Assembly (NCBI GenBank): GCA_900100095.1
Contig: FMTN01000013.1
Coordinates: 48,993-112,992 of the forward strand
DNA length: 64,000 bases
Source of the DNA: Lachnospiraceae bacterium C10
GTDB lineage: Bacteria > Bacillota > Clostridia > Lachnospirales > Lachnospiraceae
Reading direction: 5' to 3'
Shown piece after piece: positions 51,819-60,336 of the stretch; position 1 is the stretch's first letter, and each line of letters begins with the position of its first letter. Below the pieces are notes generated by a model. That model worked only from the letters and a program-made list of their open reading frames with translations, did no database searches and was not told the origin of the DNA. Position numbers and translations under genes: made by a program.

Positions 51819-52058
51819 ATGAAAGAACGAAAAATAATGATATCGCAAAAACTGTTTTTGGATTTGTTTTCATATTTTGAATTTGAAGATTATGAGAAAG
51901 AGCCGGAGATACGAAAAGCGTTAAATGAGAAATTAGAACTGTTAGTAATGCATGAGAATTACACCAAGTATAAGACTGCTGAATCGGAAGAAGAACGAGA
52001 AAAGGCTAGGCAAGAATACTTGGATGCAAAGGGAATACATCCGTCATTCAGATGGTAA
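51819..52058 (+). CDS. Conserved-type small protein, 79 aa
   Basis: ATG at 51819 after GGAGG. It contains LFLDLFSYFEFEDY and EEEREKARQEYLDAKG, a helical charged protein like those often found beside MobV relaxases in Clostridia. No function known; may be a relaxosome or replication partner. Confidence 0.58.
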   Translation: MKERKIMISQKLFLDLFSYFEFEDYEKEPEIRKALNEKLELLVMHENYTKYKTAESEEEREKARQEYLDAKGIHPSFRW

Positions 52059-52522
52059 TTTTTCCCTTGATTAATAATAACAAGTGCGTGGCACGCACTT
52101 GTAGAAATGTAGTCAAGGAAGAAGGAGTATTTTCTTTTCATTGAACCGAAGGCGTAATTAAGTCCAAGGAGGATTTAATTACGACAAGGTTTTACATGGG
52201 AAGGGCGTCGCCCAGGGAGTGTAGCTCCCAATGAGACCGGGGGAGGCATCGCCGGGGCAGAGCCCTGTGAGATTAGGTAAGGCATCGCCTTAGGGCAAAG
52301 CCCTATTGAGATTGGGTTAGCCATCGGCAAGGGCAAAGCCCTTATGAGATGCCTGTCATGGCGAATGACTGCACTCCGCATAGGAGTCCTCGAAGAGCGC
52401 CGTCTTTTGATACGAAGTGTCAAAAGTCATAAGGCGTTACTTTCGCCGAAAGTAACAAAGGCATTAGCAGAAAAAATACACTTTTACTCCAGTGGAGCAG
52501 AAGTTAGAAAGGAGATTAAAAA
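52059..52522. other. Non-coding oriT-like region before the relaxase
   Basis: 464 bases with several hairpins: ACAAGTGCGT-GGC-ACGCACTTGT (52080-52102), GTAATTAAGTCC/GGATTTAATTAC (about 52154-52182), CTTTTGA/TCAAAAG (about 52404-52427) and GTTACTTTC-GCC-GAAAGTAAC (about 52436-52456). It directly precedes the MobV gene, where oriT is usually found in this family. Confidence 0.5.
52201..52351 (+). repeat. Four imperfect tandem hairpin repeats
   Basis: Units of about 36-40 bases each contain GGCATCGCC-like and GGGCAAAGCCC-like stems and end near TGAGATT. The four are at about 52201, 52238, 52274 and 52314. They are more GC-rich than their surroundings. Confidence 0.6.
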
Positions 52523-53758
52523 ATGGGTTCAATATCAATGCCTCAGGGTAGAGGAAATAGACAGCATAATCTCCGAAATTACGGAGAGGGAAAATTGCCA
52601 AGCAATATTGATGTGACAAGAACTGACCAGAATATTGTTTGGAAAGATGAAACTATTACACATGCATATCATCGGATTTTTGATGATGCAGTTGCTGAAT
52701 ATAATGCTAAACAGAGACGTAAAGATCGTCAGATTAAGGATTACCGGACACACATTCTAAACTCAAAGAATGGCGAGAAGGAGTTTTATGAGGATGTACT
52801 TCAGTGGGGAAAGCAGGAAGACTTCATAGAGCACCCTGAATGGCGTGAGATAGCAAAGGAATGTCTTCTTGAATACATCGAAGGGTTTGAGGATAGAAAT
52901 CCTGGATTGGAACTTATAGGGGCTTATATCCACATGGATGAGGCTTCACCACATATGCATTTTGATTATATCCCTGTAGCGGAAGGGTATAAGACAGGAG
53001 TGCAGAAACGTAATTCTTTGGATAGAGCTATGCGCAACTTGATTGCGATTCGTACCGGTAGCGAGTATTCACCGAGACCGGATGAAAAGGATGCATCAGG
53101 AAAGTGTACAGACAATGCTACCAAGCAGTGGAAGGAGATGGAACGAGCACATTTTAAAAAGATATGTATTCGCAGAGGTCTTGCGGTCGATGGTGAGATA
53201 AAGACGCCAGAGAGAGACAGTTTATCTGTGCTTGAATACAAGGCAGAAATGCGCAAGCAGGAGATACAGAAATTGGAAACTCAGGAAAAAGAACTTAGGG
53301 GAACTCTTCGTAATCTTCAGAGTCTCATTAAGCAGGCAGAAGAAAAGTTAGAAGAGGCAAAGAAAGAAGCTGCAAGCATTATCGAATCTGCGAAGGCGAA
53401 AGCAAATGAATGGATTGAAAAAATTAATATTCGACTTGGCTTGATTCCAAAGAAAGATATCGAAGATAAGCGGAGAGAACTTGTTGGTTATTACAAGGCC
53501 TGTGAGTCCTATCTTACGAATGATATGAGGATTGCAATTAACAATGAAGATGTCAAAGGCTTTGGAGCATTGGTAAGTCGATTGACTGCATCAAACCCAG
53601 ATGGTACTGTTGCAAGACGTGATCCGGGATGGGAAGAACTGTTTGATTTCGAAATCAAGTTTGAGGAATATCTGGAGTTAAAGAATAAGAATGTGGAAAC
53701 GGAAGATATTTTAAAGGAGTTGGAACAGCCGGAGCGTAGGCGAGGAAGAAGACGATAA
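52523..53758 (+). CDS. mobV: MobV-family relaxase (Mob/Pre type)
   Basis: 411 residues. Motif 1 RQHNLRNYG and motif 3 YIHMDEASPHMHFDYIPV (HxDE..PHxH) are the MobV signatures; the His residues hold the metal. A long coiled coil spans about 225-300 (KAEMRKQEIQKLETQEKELR), and the C-terminus is basic and acidic mixed (ERRRGRRR). It nicks oriT and starts transfer. It could use the VirD4/VirB4 system at 7.7-15.2 kb as a helper. Confidence 0.88.
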   Translation: MGSISMPQGRGNRQHNLRNYGEGKLPSNIDVTRTDQNIVWKDETITHAYHRIFDDAVAEYNAKQRRKDRQIKDYRTHILNSKNGEKEFYEDVLQWGKQEDFIEHPEWREIAKECLLEYIEGFEDRNPGLELIGAYIHMDEASPHMHFDYIPVAEGYKTGVQKRNSLDRAMRNLIAIRTGSEYSPRPDEKDASGKCTDNATKQWKEMERAHFKKICIRRGLAVDGEIKTPERDSLSVLEYKAEMRKQEIQKLETQEKELRGTLRNLQSLIKQAEEKLEEAKKEAASIIESAKAKANEWIEKINIRLGLIPKKDIEDKRRELVGYYKACESYLTNDMRIAINNEDVKGFGALVSRLTASNPDGTVARRDPGWEELFDFEIKFEEYLELKNKNVETEDILKELEQPERRRGRRR

Positions 53759-53772
53759 GCGGTAAAAAAATG

Positions 53773-53840
53773 CCATTCACATCAAAAAAATGACCATTCA
53801 CATCATTGGAACATAATGATACCGCATAATGATTTATAAT
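53773..53840 (+). promoter_or_regulatory. LytTR-type direct repeats and promoter, site 1
   Basis: CCATTCACATCA at 53773 and again at 53794, 21 bases (two helical turns) apart. The -10 TATAAT is at 53835-53840, with no good -35. This is the usual layout for activation by LytTR regulators, and suggests that the two-component system regulates itself. Confidence 0.7.
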
Positions 53841-53872
53841 GTTGTTAAAGTATACCCATTTGGAGGGATATT

Positions 53873-54586
53873 ATGAGAATTGCTATTTGTGATGATGAAA
53901 AAAGAATATGTTCCATCCTTGCCGAGAAAGTGGGAAAGTTCTGCCCTGATGCAAAGATTATTACATACGCTTCAGGAAAAGAACTGTTGGATGCTGATGA
54001 ACTCCCGGATATTCTTTTGCTTGATATCAAAATGCCTGGAATGAGCGGCATGGATGTGGCAAAGATACTACGGGAAAAGGATTGGCGGAAGATCTTGATC
54101 TTTATTACGGGTGAAGAAGACCAGGTGTTCAATTCATTTGATCTTCATGCGTTCCACTTCCTCGTAAAGCCGGTGGCTGATGAAAAACTTAAGGAAGTGC
54201 TTGAAAATGCAGTGAAGGATTTGGAGAGATCTGGGGCAGAATCCGGTAATCATGATAAATATATTGAGATTCAGTCAGGTACATCGCATATCAGGGTGAA
54301 TCTATCCCTGCTTTTATATGCGGAGGTATATGACCGAAAGACGATCCTTCACATGAAGAATGAGAGCATAGAGTATTACGGACAGTTATCAGTGCTTGAA
54401 AATCTTGTCGGGAAAGATTTCTACCGTATACATAGGTCTTATCTTGTAAATATGAAATATGTGGAGAGATATGACCGCACGTCTGTAACCTTGAAGGGTG
54501 GCGACAATATCCCTATATCAAGAAGAGAATATGACGGGTTCCTTAAAGCCTATCTGGAATACAGCCGAAGGAGGATTGATTCATGA
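53873..54586 (+). CDS. LytTR response regulator
   Basis: 237 residues. Receiver domain with acidic DDE at 7-9 and phospho-acceptor D51 (LLLDIKMPG), K in VKPV; LytTR DNA-binding domain (about 125-235; KYIEIQSGT, FYRIHRSYLVNMKYVERYD). It overlaps the kinase gene (ATGA). AgrA-like in architecture. Confidence 0.85.
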   Translation: MRIAICDDEKRICSILAEKVGKFCPDAKIITYASGKELLDADELPDILLLDIKMPGMSGMDVAKILREKDWRKILIFITGEEDQVFNSFDLHAFHFLVKPVADEKLKEVLENAVKDLERSGAESGNHDKYIEIQSGTSHIRVNLSLLLYAEVYDRKTILHMKNESIEYYGQLSVLENLVGKDFYRIHRSYLVNMKYVERYDRTSVTLKGGDNIPISRREYDGFLKAYLEYSRRRIDS

Positions 54587-55959
54587 GTATGGAAAGAATG
54601 TGGGATATGGCCAGCACAATATCCGCCATAGCAGGATTGTTTGTCAGCGCGATCTTTGTTGCAAGATTCTATGTCCCTTATGTGATCAAAAAGAAGTCAG
54701 CAGTCCTGACAGGCATAGTATTCTTTGCAGTAATGACGGTTCTTTATCTGATACCGTTTTCCATGTCGGGCGTGGTGGCATATATTATCGGGATCATAGC
54801 GGTTTGTCTTACATCATTGCTTTGTGAGAGAAGAAACGTGCCTCAGAAGGTTTTTCTTTCAATGACGATATACATGTTTTTGTGGATATCCCAAGTAATC
54901 GCAGCTCTGCCCTGGAAGCTGATAAGTGGTCTTACTTTTATGAGGGAGACATCGGGAGAAACAGCGAAACAGTTTGTCTGGTTTATCGTTGCCCTGGTTC
55001 TTCTTATTGTTGTAGAAAATGCCCTTCTGTTTTTTGAGATATTTATTTCGGAAACAATATATGCCAGGAAAAATGAGCGAATGGAGTGGAGAGAGCTGAC
55101 ATTGCTTGCATCACCATATGTGGCTGTCATTGCCGGCTATTGGATAAGTTCATTTCTTTCGGATGTATATCTGAACACTTCCGGGGAATATGTATGGAAT
55201 AATTACCCGGTCTATGATGGGATCCGAGCACTGTTTGGAGTGATTGCATTTCTGGCGGCTATTACGGTCATGTACTCTTATCAGCGGATGAAACAGTCAC
55301 AGGAAGATGCACTGCAGAATGCTCTTGTATCCAAGCAGGTGGAGGAGTTGTCAGGGCATGTTCACGCTATAGAAGCGTTGTATTCAGATATCCGCGGGAT
55401 AAGACACGATATCAATAACCATATCATGGTTCTGGGAAATCTGCTTGATAAAGGTGAGGCTGATGAGGCGGCAAAATATCTGAATGAGTGGCAGAATGGA
55501 TTTCCTATGCCGGAGATTAACGCAAAGACAGGAAATCCTGTCACGGATATTGTTATTTCCGAGAAGATGCGTGAGGCAGAGGAAGCAGGGATATCTTTTT
55601 CTCAGGATTTCCATTATCCATCAAGCGGGAATGTGGAATCCATTGATATCGGTATCATTTTGAATAATGCGTTGTCCAATGCGATAAGAGCGGCATCAGA
55701 AAGCAAAGATCCGCATGTAGAAGTGAAGGCCTGGAAGAATAACAATGCCTATCTGATACAGGTTAAGAATAGTTTCTCCGGCAAGTTGTCGCTGGATCCG
55801 CAGACCGGGCTTCTTGAGACATCAAAGAAGGATAAGGAAAGCCACGGATATGGGCTGATGAACATGAAACGGATCACAGAGAAATACTACGGCACCATAC
55901 AGCTTGAACAGCGAGAGGATATGGTAATCTTTACGGCTTTGATGATGATCCCGGGTTAA
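54583..55959 (+). CDS. GHKL-type sensor histidine kinase
   Basis: 458 residues. Six or seven membrane helices in the first 235 residues, then a dimerisation region with the phospho-acceptor in GIRHDINNHIMVLG, and an ATPase domain (NNALSNAIRAA, SHGYGLMNMKRI). This is the AgrC-type architecture, usually sensing a peptide. No AgrB or AgrD gene is nearby, so the signal is unknown. Confidence 0.85.
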   Translation: MSMERMWDMASTISAIAGLFVSAIFVARFYVPYVIKKKSAVLTGIVFFAVMTVLYLIPFSMSGVVAYIIGIIAVCLTSLLCERRNVPQKVFLSMTIYMFLWISQVIAALPWKLISGLTFMRETSGETAKQFVWFIVALVLLIVVENALLFFEIFISETIYARKNERMEWRELTLLASPYVAVIAGYWISSFLSDVYLNTSGEYVWNNYPVYDGIRALFGVIAFLAAITVMYSYQRMKQSQEDALQNALVSKQVEELSGHVHAIEALYSDIRGIRHDINNHIMVLGNLLDKGEADEAAKYLNEWQNGFPMPEINAKTGNPVTDIVISEKMREAEEAGISFSQDFHYPSSGNVESIDIGIILNNALSNAIRAASESKDPHVEVKAWKNNNAYLIQVKNSFSGKLSLDPQTGLLETSKKDKESHGYGLMNMKRITEKYYGTIQLEQREDMVIFTALMMIPG

Positions 55960-55965
55960 GATTTA

Positions 55966-55998
55966 CCGTTCACATCAATAAATCTGCCGTTCACTACA
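55966..55998 (+). promoter_or_regulatory. LytTR-type direct repeats, site 2
   Basis: CCGTTCACATCA at 55966 and CCGTTCACTACA at 55987, again 21 bases apart, about 85 bases before the next gene. Same motif and spacing as site 1, so the three downstream genes are likely regulated by this system. Confidence 0.68.
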
Positions 55999-56080
55999 TA
56001 GGGGTTTATATGTGTATTCCGGCTTCCGAAAAAGAGAATAGATGAGTATATCTTTTTGCCCGTCGGATTGGAGGGCTGGT

Positions 56081-56656
56081 ATGAATATAAAAATGCAGAG
56101 TATAAACCTGTTTAGTAATAACGGGCTGAAAAGCACTCAAGATCGCTTGGACAGACAGGCAAAAAGAGATAATCAGATTGCTTATTTTGAACAGCAAAAA
56201 GAGAATCTTAAAAACATGAAATCTGACTCTATAGAGGACATATCAAGAAAGCTTGACCTTTTGCATGGTTATGATGATCAGATTGCGGCGGCAAAGGCAG
56301 AATATAATAACTCACAGATGTTCCATATGCTGGATGAGGCGAGGGAGCGTGCAGAAAAGATTGCGGAAGAGGCTGAAAAGTATGCTCCGAAGACTCCGGA
56401 AGAACGACTTGAAGACATGATCGAAGAGGCAACCGGTGTTGATAAGGATGCCGGAATGCTTGCTGAGGCAATGAATGAACTGGAAGAGATTGCAGAAGAG
56501 ATGACGGAGGAAACGGTAGAAGAACTCGATGAAATGTCAGAAGAGTTAGAAGAAGTAGAAAACACCGATAAAGCACAAGCTGAGATGGAAGCTGCAAGTA
56601 AGGTTTCAACCGGTGATCTGCCGGAGAAATATAAAAGGATTGACTACCGCATATAA
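56081..56656 (+). CDS. Acidic coiled-coil protein, unknown
   Basis: 191 residues; ATG at 56081 after GGAGGG. MNIKMQSINLF, a helical region and a long Glu-rich coiled coil (EEIAEEMTEETVEELDEMSE). No membrane segment or signal peptide. First gene downstream of LytTR site 2. Function unknown. Confidence 0.6.
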   Translation: MNIKMQSINLFSNNGLKSTQDRLDRQAKRDNQIAYFEQQKENLKNMKSDSIEDISRKLDLLHGYDDQIAAAKAEYNNSQMFHMLDEARERAEKIAEEAEKYAPKTPEERLEDMIEEATGVDKDAGMLAEAMNELEEIAEEMTEETVEELDEMSEELEEVENTDKAQAEMEAASKVSTGDLPEKYKRIDYRI

Positions 56657-56700
56657 CATGAAAAGGATTTCGAATCTATAGGTCAAAGGAGGACGAGAAT

Positions 56701-57471
56701 ATGGCGATGGAAATTAACAGTGTATATGGTAATTATGCAAGTACCTATACGAATTCAAAAGAAACAAAACAGACAAAGGATACAAAGTCTGCTGGCGAAA
56801 CAACCAAGGCAAGTGAAGCAAAGCAATCAGAATCTACAGCTCCGACCACTCAGGATTATTTGAACAATCTGCGCAAGAAGTATTCTGATGTGAACATCAC
56901 GGTTGTTGATTTCAAGAGTGAGAAGCAGGAACTATCATATATGCTCGGCTGTAGTGGCGGGAATAATTTAGCTATCTCAGCATCTATGGTTGAAAAAATG
57001 GCGAAAGATCCGGCTGTAGCTGCAAAATATGAAAAGGTCATTTCAGATATACCCGATGCGGCGAAGGACATAAAAGAAAGAGTAGAATCTACGCCCGGAA
57101 GTAAGCTGATTGCTTCCGGCGTAAAGATTGATAAAGACGGTAAAGTATCATATTGGAGTGTTAGTAGCAGAATAGGTGAAGGCCCCGGCACCAAGGAAAA
57201 GATGCAGAAGATGCTTGAAGAAAAGCGCGTTGAAAAGAAGAAACAGGAAAAGGCTGAGACTTCAAGAAAAGAAAAAATGAAGGAACAGGAAAAACTCGAA
57301 GAAAAACAGGCTGAGCGGAGAGCAGAAGAGAAAGAGCAGATGGAACTATTGATCTCCAAGGGAGATTCTGCAGAAGAGGTGATTTTTAAATTGGATAATG
57401 GAGAAGCTGATGTCGTATCAGAAAAAATGCTGGATGGAATCACATCTGCTGGATTTGATGTGAAAGCATAA
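56701..57471 (+). CDS. DUF6033-like protein
   Basis: 256 residues. MEINSVYGNYAS start, a Thr/Lys/Glu linker, then a domain with DYLNNLRKKYSDVNI, NLAISASMVEKMAKDP and SKLIASGVKIDKDGKVSYWS matching DUF6033. A long charged helix (KEKMKEQEKLEEKQAERRAE) and an acidic tail follow. The family occurs in Lachnospiraceae, function unknown. Confidence 0.65.
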   Translation: MAMEINSVYGNYASTYTNSKETKQTKDTKSAGETTKASEAKQSESTAPTTQDYLNNLRKKYSDVNITVVDFKSEKQELSYMLGCSGGNNLAISASMVEKMAKDPAVAAKYEKVISDIPDAAKDIKERVESTPGSKLIASGVKIDKDGKVSYWSVSSRIGEGPGTKEKMQKMLEEKRVEKKKQEKAETSRKEKMKEQEKLEEKQAERRAEEKEQMELLISKGDSAEEVIFKLDNGEADVVSEKMLDGITSAGFDVKA

Positions 57472-57520
57472 ACCATAGGAAACGGATTTCCTATCAGCCA
57501 AGCTAAAGGAGGGCGTAAAT

Positions 57521-58072
57521 ATGGCATTATCAAGTATTATGACAGGAGCACTTTTGTCAGCGAATACATCAAGGCAGATGGCACATGTTCAGTCCGCTGT
57601 TAAGAGCCGGATGGATGGTCACGCCGGTGTCCTTGATTCGGAGATTAAATTGGACAGTGCGCGAGGTGGCGATACTAAGAAGAAGCAGGAAGAACTTGAT
57701 GAACTACAAAAGAAAGCGTCAGAACTTGCAGAAACAACAATAAATACACTAACTACAGCGAACGAGGATCTAAAGAAGGCAGCTAAGGAAGACCAGGAAG
57801 TACAGAGGGCTGAAAAGGCTGCTGAAAAGAAGAAAGCTGAGAAAGCTGCCGAGAAGAAGAAAGCCGAAAAAGAAGCGGCAGAAGAGAGAATCGAAAAGGC
57901 TGCAGAAGCAAGTGCAACCGAAACAACAGAAGCAACGGAGGGTGTTCGCGTTGTTACAACTGAAGGATCAACGAGCGAGCATGTTTCCATTGATGTTGTG
58001 TCAGAGGGGGCTTTGGTAAGTACTGGAACTGTAACGGAACCCGTTGGAAAGAATGTTGACGTGAAAGTATGA
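57521..58072 (+). CDS. Ala/Lys/Glu-rich repeat protein, unknown
   Basis: 183 residues. Globular N-terminal 60 residues (SIMTGALLSANTSRQMA), then a Lys/Ala/Glu helix with a repeated EKKKAEKAAEKKKAEK unit, then a Thr/Val/Glu C-terminal part. No signal peptide. Third gene of the LytTR-linked operon, preceded by AAAGGAGGG and followed by a terminator. Confidence 0.58.
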   Translation: MALSSIMTGALLSANTSRQMAHVQSAVKSRMDGHAGVLDSEIKLDSARGGDTKKKQEELDELQKKASELAETTINTLTTANEDLKKAAKEDQEVQRAEKAAEKKKAEKAAEKKKAEKEAAEERIEKAAEASATETTEATEGVRVVTTEGSTSEHVSIDVVSEGALVSTGTVTEPVGKNVDVKV

Positions 58073-58102
58073 TGCCCAGCTTGTAAAAATTGAATAAAAT
58101 GG

Positions 58103-58137
58103 TATAAAAGCATTGGGGTATTTCCAATGCTTTTATA
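58103..58137 (+). terminator. Intrinsic terminator
   Basis: TATAAAAGCATTGG pairs with CCAATGCTTTTATA across a 7-nt loop. Confidence 0.8.
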
Positions 58138-58161
58138 GTATGCAAGATATGTAGAGTTTGA

Positions 58162-58190
58162 TTTACAACGCAGCATAATTATGCTACACT
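58162..58190 (+). promoter_or_regulatory. Toxin-antitoxin promoter with operator
   Basis: TTTACA, 17 bases, TACACT (58185-58190). AGCATAATTATGCT, a perfect 14-bp palindrome (58172-58185), fills most of the spacer and is a likely antitoxin operator. Confidence 0.65.
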
Positions 58191-58216
58191 ATACTTACAT
58201 ATAGGAGGTGTTATCT

Positions 58217-58480
58217 ATGCCGATAATTTTACCAATTAGAGATTTAAGAGATACAAGTAAAGTATCAGAATTAGCGCACAAGAATAGAGAACCAATTCAT
58301 TTTACAAAGAACGGGTATAGCGATCTTGTAGTAATGAGTTCGGAATATTATGACTGGTTTGCTAGGGAAAATCGTATCGATCAGGCTATTTTTGAGGCAG
58401 AACAGGAATTTGCGGAAACAGGGGAAGCTATTGATGCTGAAGTGGCTTTTTCGGAATTGGAGAAAAAGTATTTTGGATAA
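58217..58480 (+). CDS. Phd/YefM-type antitoxin
   Basis: 87 residues; ATG at 58217 seven bases after AGGAGGT. PIRDLRDTSKVSELAHKNREP and FTKNGYSDLVVMSSE are the Phd/YefM DNA-binding fold, and the C-terminal helix neutralises the toxin. The toxin gene overlaps its last eight bases. Confidence 0.85.
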   Translation: MPIILPIRDLRDTSKVSELAHKNREPIHFTKNGYSDLVVMSSEYYDWFARENRIDQAIFEAEQEFAETGEAIDAEVAFSELEKKYFG

Positions 58481-58775
58481 GTATCAAGTTAAATTGATGA
58501 AAAGAGCATATAGAGATATTGAAGATATATATGCTTATATTGCACATGAAAAGCTAGCTCCTGAAAATGCAGAAGGACAGGTTAGCCGAATTAGAAAAGC
58601 AATTCTTGGTTTAGATGAACTTCCGCAGTCGCATCAGGATAGGCTAGTTGGAAGATACGCAGGAAAAGGATACAAGCAGCTTGTTATAGATAACTACATT
58701 GCTATTTTCAGAATTAATGAAAACAGAAAGGTTGTATATGTAGTAACCGTTCAGTATCAAGGGAGGGATTTATAA
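58473..58775 (+). CDS. RelE/ParE-type toxin
   Basis: 100 residues from the TTG at 58473, ten bases after GGAGA; earlier starts lie inside the antitoxin. YQVKLMKRAYRDIEDIYAYI and KQLVIDNYIAIFRIN are RelE/ParE features. Whether it cuts mRNA or inhibits gyrase cannot be read here. Confidence 0.82.
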   Translation: MDKYQVKLMKRAYRDIEDIYAYIAHEKLAPENAEGQVSRIRKAILGLDELPQSHQDRLVGRYAGKGYKQLVIDNYIAIFRINENRKVVYVVTVQYQGRDL

Positions 58776-58779
58776 CCTG

Positions 58780-58799
58780 AAGTACTGTTACAGTACTGT
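58780..58799 (+). repeat. Right 20-bp repeat of element 2
   Basis: AAGTACTGTTACAGTACTGT, one base different from 48247-48266. It lies four bases after the toxin stop. Confidence 0.6.
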
Positions 58800-58956
58800 T
58801 TGAGTAATAGGAGATATATAATACAGATAATACGAATAAAAGATTAACAAATATGTTAACAAAAGCCATGAGAAAAAGGTCATTCCATCAACCCGTTGCG
58901 GAGATGGAATAGACCTGAAGTGGTTTAGAGGTTGGTATAACAAATCAAGTATTTTC

Positions 58957-59001
58957 AAGGCTTGAAATCATGTTAAGAAAACATGATTTCAGGCCTTTTT
59001 T
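58957..59001 (+). terminator. Strong intrinsic terminator
   Basis: GGCTTGAAATCATGTT pairs with AACATGATTTCAGGCC, then TTTTTT. The att-like site lies directly after it. Confidence 0.85.
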
Positions 59002-59006
59002 GTGTC

Positions 59007-59024
59007 GTGATACGATTATGATAC
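59007..59024 (+). repeat. GTGATAC-N4-ATGATAC att-like site
   Basis: Same two-part site as 39414-39431 (starts 11 bases apart), 118 bases before an integrase remnant. Confidence 0.55.
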
Positions 59025-59124
59025 TGTTTTTCTCAGAAAAAACTGTATCGGAATTATTCCAGAATAAAGTCCAAATCTGTTTTTCATCTTTTATTTTCCA
59101 CAAATTATAAAATTTCAAACTTTT

Positions 59125-59661
59125 TTGTTCTCGTTTAGTAATGGGGATTTTTACAAACGCTATACCGATGATGTAAAGCCAAAGCTTAGAGAGAATAAGT
59201 GGAAGTCCAAAGAATATGTAATCGAGTTAAAGATACTACCGTTTTTTAAAGATTTGGTAATGCGTGAGATTACACCGAGAGATGTTATTGCTTGGCAAAA
59301 CGAGATGCGTAAGTGTGAGTCGCAGGATGGTGAAAAATACAAAGGAACCTATCTTAGGAAGATGCAGGCGGAACTTTCAGCCATATTCAATCATGCGGTG
59401 AAATATTATGAACTGCCAAAGAATCCGGCTGTAATCGCTGGTCCACTTGGACAGCACCATGCAGATGAAATGCTTTTTTGGACAAAGGAAGAGTATATGC
59501 GCTTCATTCCCGAGGTTGCGAACAAAACCTATTCCTATATGGCATTTGAGCTTTTGTACTGGTGTGGGATCCGAATTGGTGAACTGATGGCATTAACTCC
59601 TGCGGATTTTGATTTCGATAGGAATAAGCTATGCAGAACAAACTGGAGGCACAGAGCTTAA
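59125..59661 (+). pseudogene. Internal fragment of a tyrosine integrase
   Basis: Homology to the 41188 and 49250 integrases runs from GDFYKRYTDDVKPK to LTPADFDFDRNKL, that is the core-binding domain and the first part of the catalytic domain. The N-terminal 60 or so residues and the HxxR/Tyr half are missing. It then runs out of frame into cpaB sequence (junction near 59628). Not functional. Confidence 0.85.
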
Positions 59662-60194
59662 AGGGGCAGGTGCTTGTGATGAAGGAGTCCATGGCGGCAA
59701 ATACTTTTGTAAAAGCAGACGAAGCGGGCAAGTATTTTGAGGTGGTATCCGTTGAAAAGATTGCGATTCCGGAGACGGCATATACTACGATTTCGGACCT
59801 ACCGAAGGAAGGCTTTTATGTCGAGAATGCCATGACAAAGATGCAGATGGTGCTAAAGGAGGACATCCTCACCAAAGACATGGTGATGGGTAAGTACAAG
59901 GCAGGTTATGAGGTTACATCCTTTGCGGCAGAGTCTTTTGATGATTCCGTAAACGGCTCCCTAAGAAAGGGTGATATCGTGGATGTCTATGCCAGGGATC
60001 CCGCGACAGAGATGCTGACACTTATGGCAGAAAACGTATATGTCAGTGAAGTCTGTGACACTGCAGGGAAGAAGATCACAGAGGATGATGGGGTAGCAAC
60101 AAGCTTTACCGTCTGGGTGACACCGGAAGAGGTGGAGAGCATAAATACGGCTGTGGTTTATGGTGGGATACAGATGTATCTGAAAACGGAATAA
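59629..60194 (+). pseudogene. 5'-truncated second copy of cpaB
   Basis: From QNKLEAQSLKG to the stop it matches the cpaB protein at 22199 with about 13 differences in 187 residues. The N-terminal membrane anchor is missing. The same terminator hairpin follows. An ATG at 59631 could still allow translation of a soluble form, but without anchor it is unlikely to work in a pilus. Confidence 0.85.
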
Positions 60195-60204
60195 ACCTCT
60201 ATTG

Positions 60205-60241
60205 TGGCGTGCTCTGCAGGGTGCAGGGCACGTCGCTTTTT
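60205..60241 (+). terminator. Copied terminator after cpaB fragment
   Basis: GGCGTGCTCTGCA pairs with TGCAGGGCACG(T)CGC, then TTTTT; homologous to 22942-22977. Confidence 0.75.
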
Positions 60242-60242
60242 G

Positions 60243-60271
60243 TTGACATTATTTGTCATAATTCATATAGT
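60243..60271 (+). promoter_or_regulatory. Promoter of HTH copy 3
   Basis: TTGACA, 17 bases, TATAGT (60266-60271). Confidence 0.65.
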
Positions 60272-60336
60272 TAATATATTGGGGTTTTTACTCTAAAACG
60301 TGCTTTGTTGATGGAATAATCATGATTGAGGTGCAT

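Larger units (their letters stand above)
48247..58799. mobile_element. Candidate integrative mobilisable element 2
   Basis: Between near-identical 20-bp direct repeats lie a repressor, excisionase, integrase, MobC-like protein, RepA-like ATPase, iteron-like repeats, oriT-like region, MobV relaxase, LytTR two-component system with a target operon, and a toxin-antitoxin pair. It has no secretion system of its own, so it would need a helper. The boundaries are provisional because the repeats could instead be shared protein-binding sites. Confidence 0.5.
58800..59124. other. Non-coding junction region
   Basis: Holds TTAACAAATATGTTAA (about 58844-58859), a terminator, the GTGATAC/ATGATAC site and, at the right edge, a partial match to the 6371 leader repeat. 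No gene seen. Confidence 0.5.

Noticed and set aside
52344..52616. 90-codon frame overlapping the start of the MobV gene
   Set aside because: It covers the oriT-like hairpins and overlaps the relaxase in another frame; no family match, poor start context.
54498..54827. 109-codon frame spanning the regulator-kinase junction
   Set aside because: Shadow of two clear genes in another frame.
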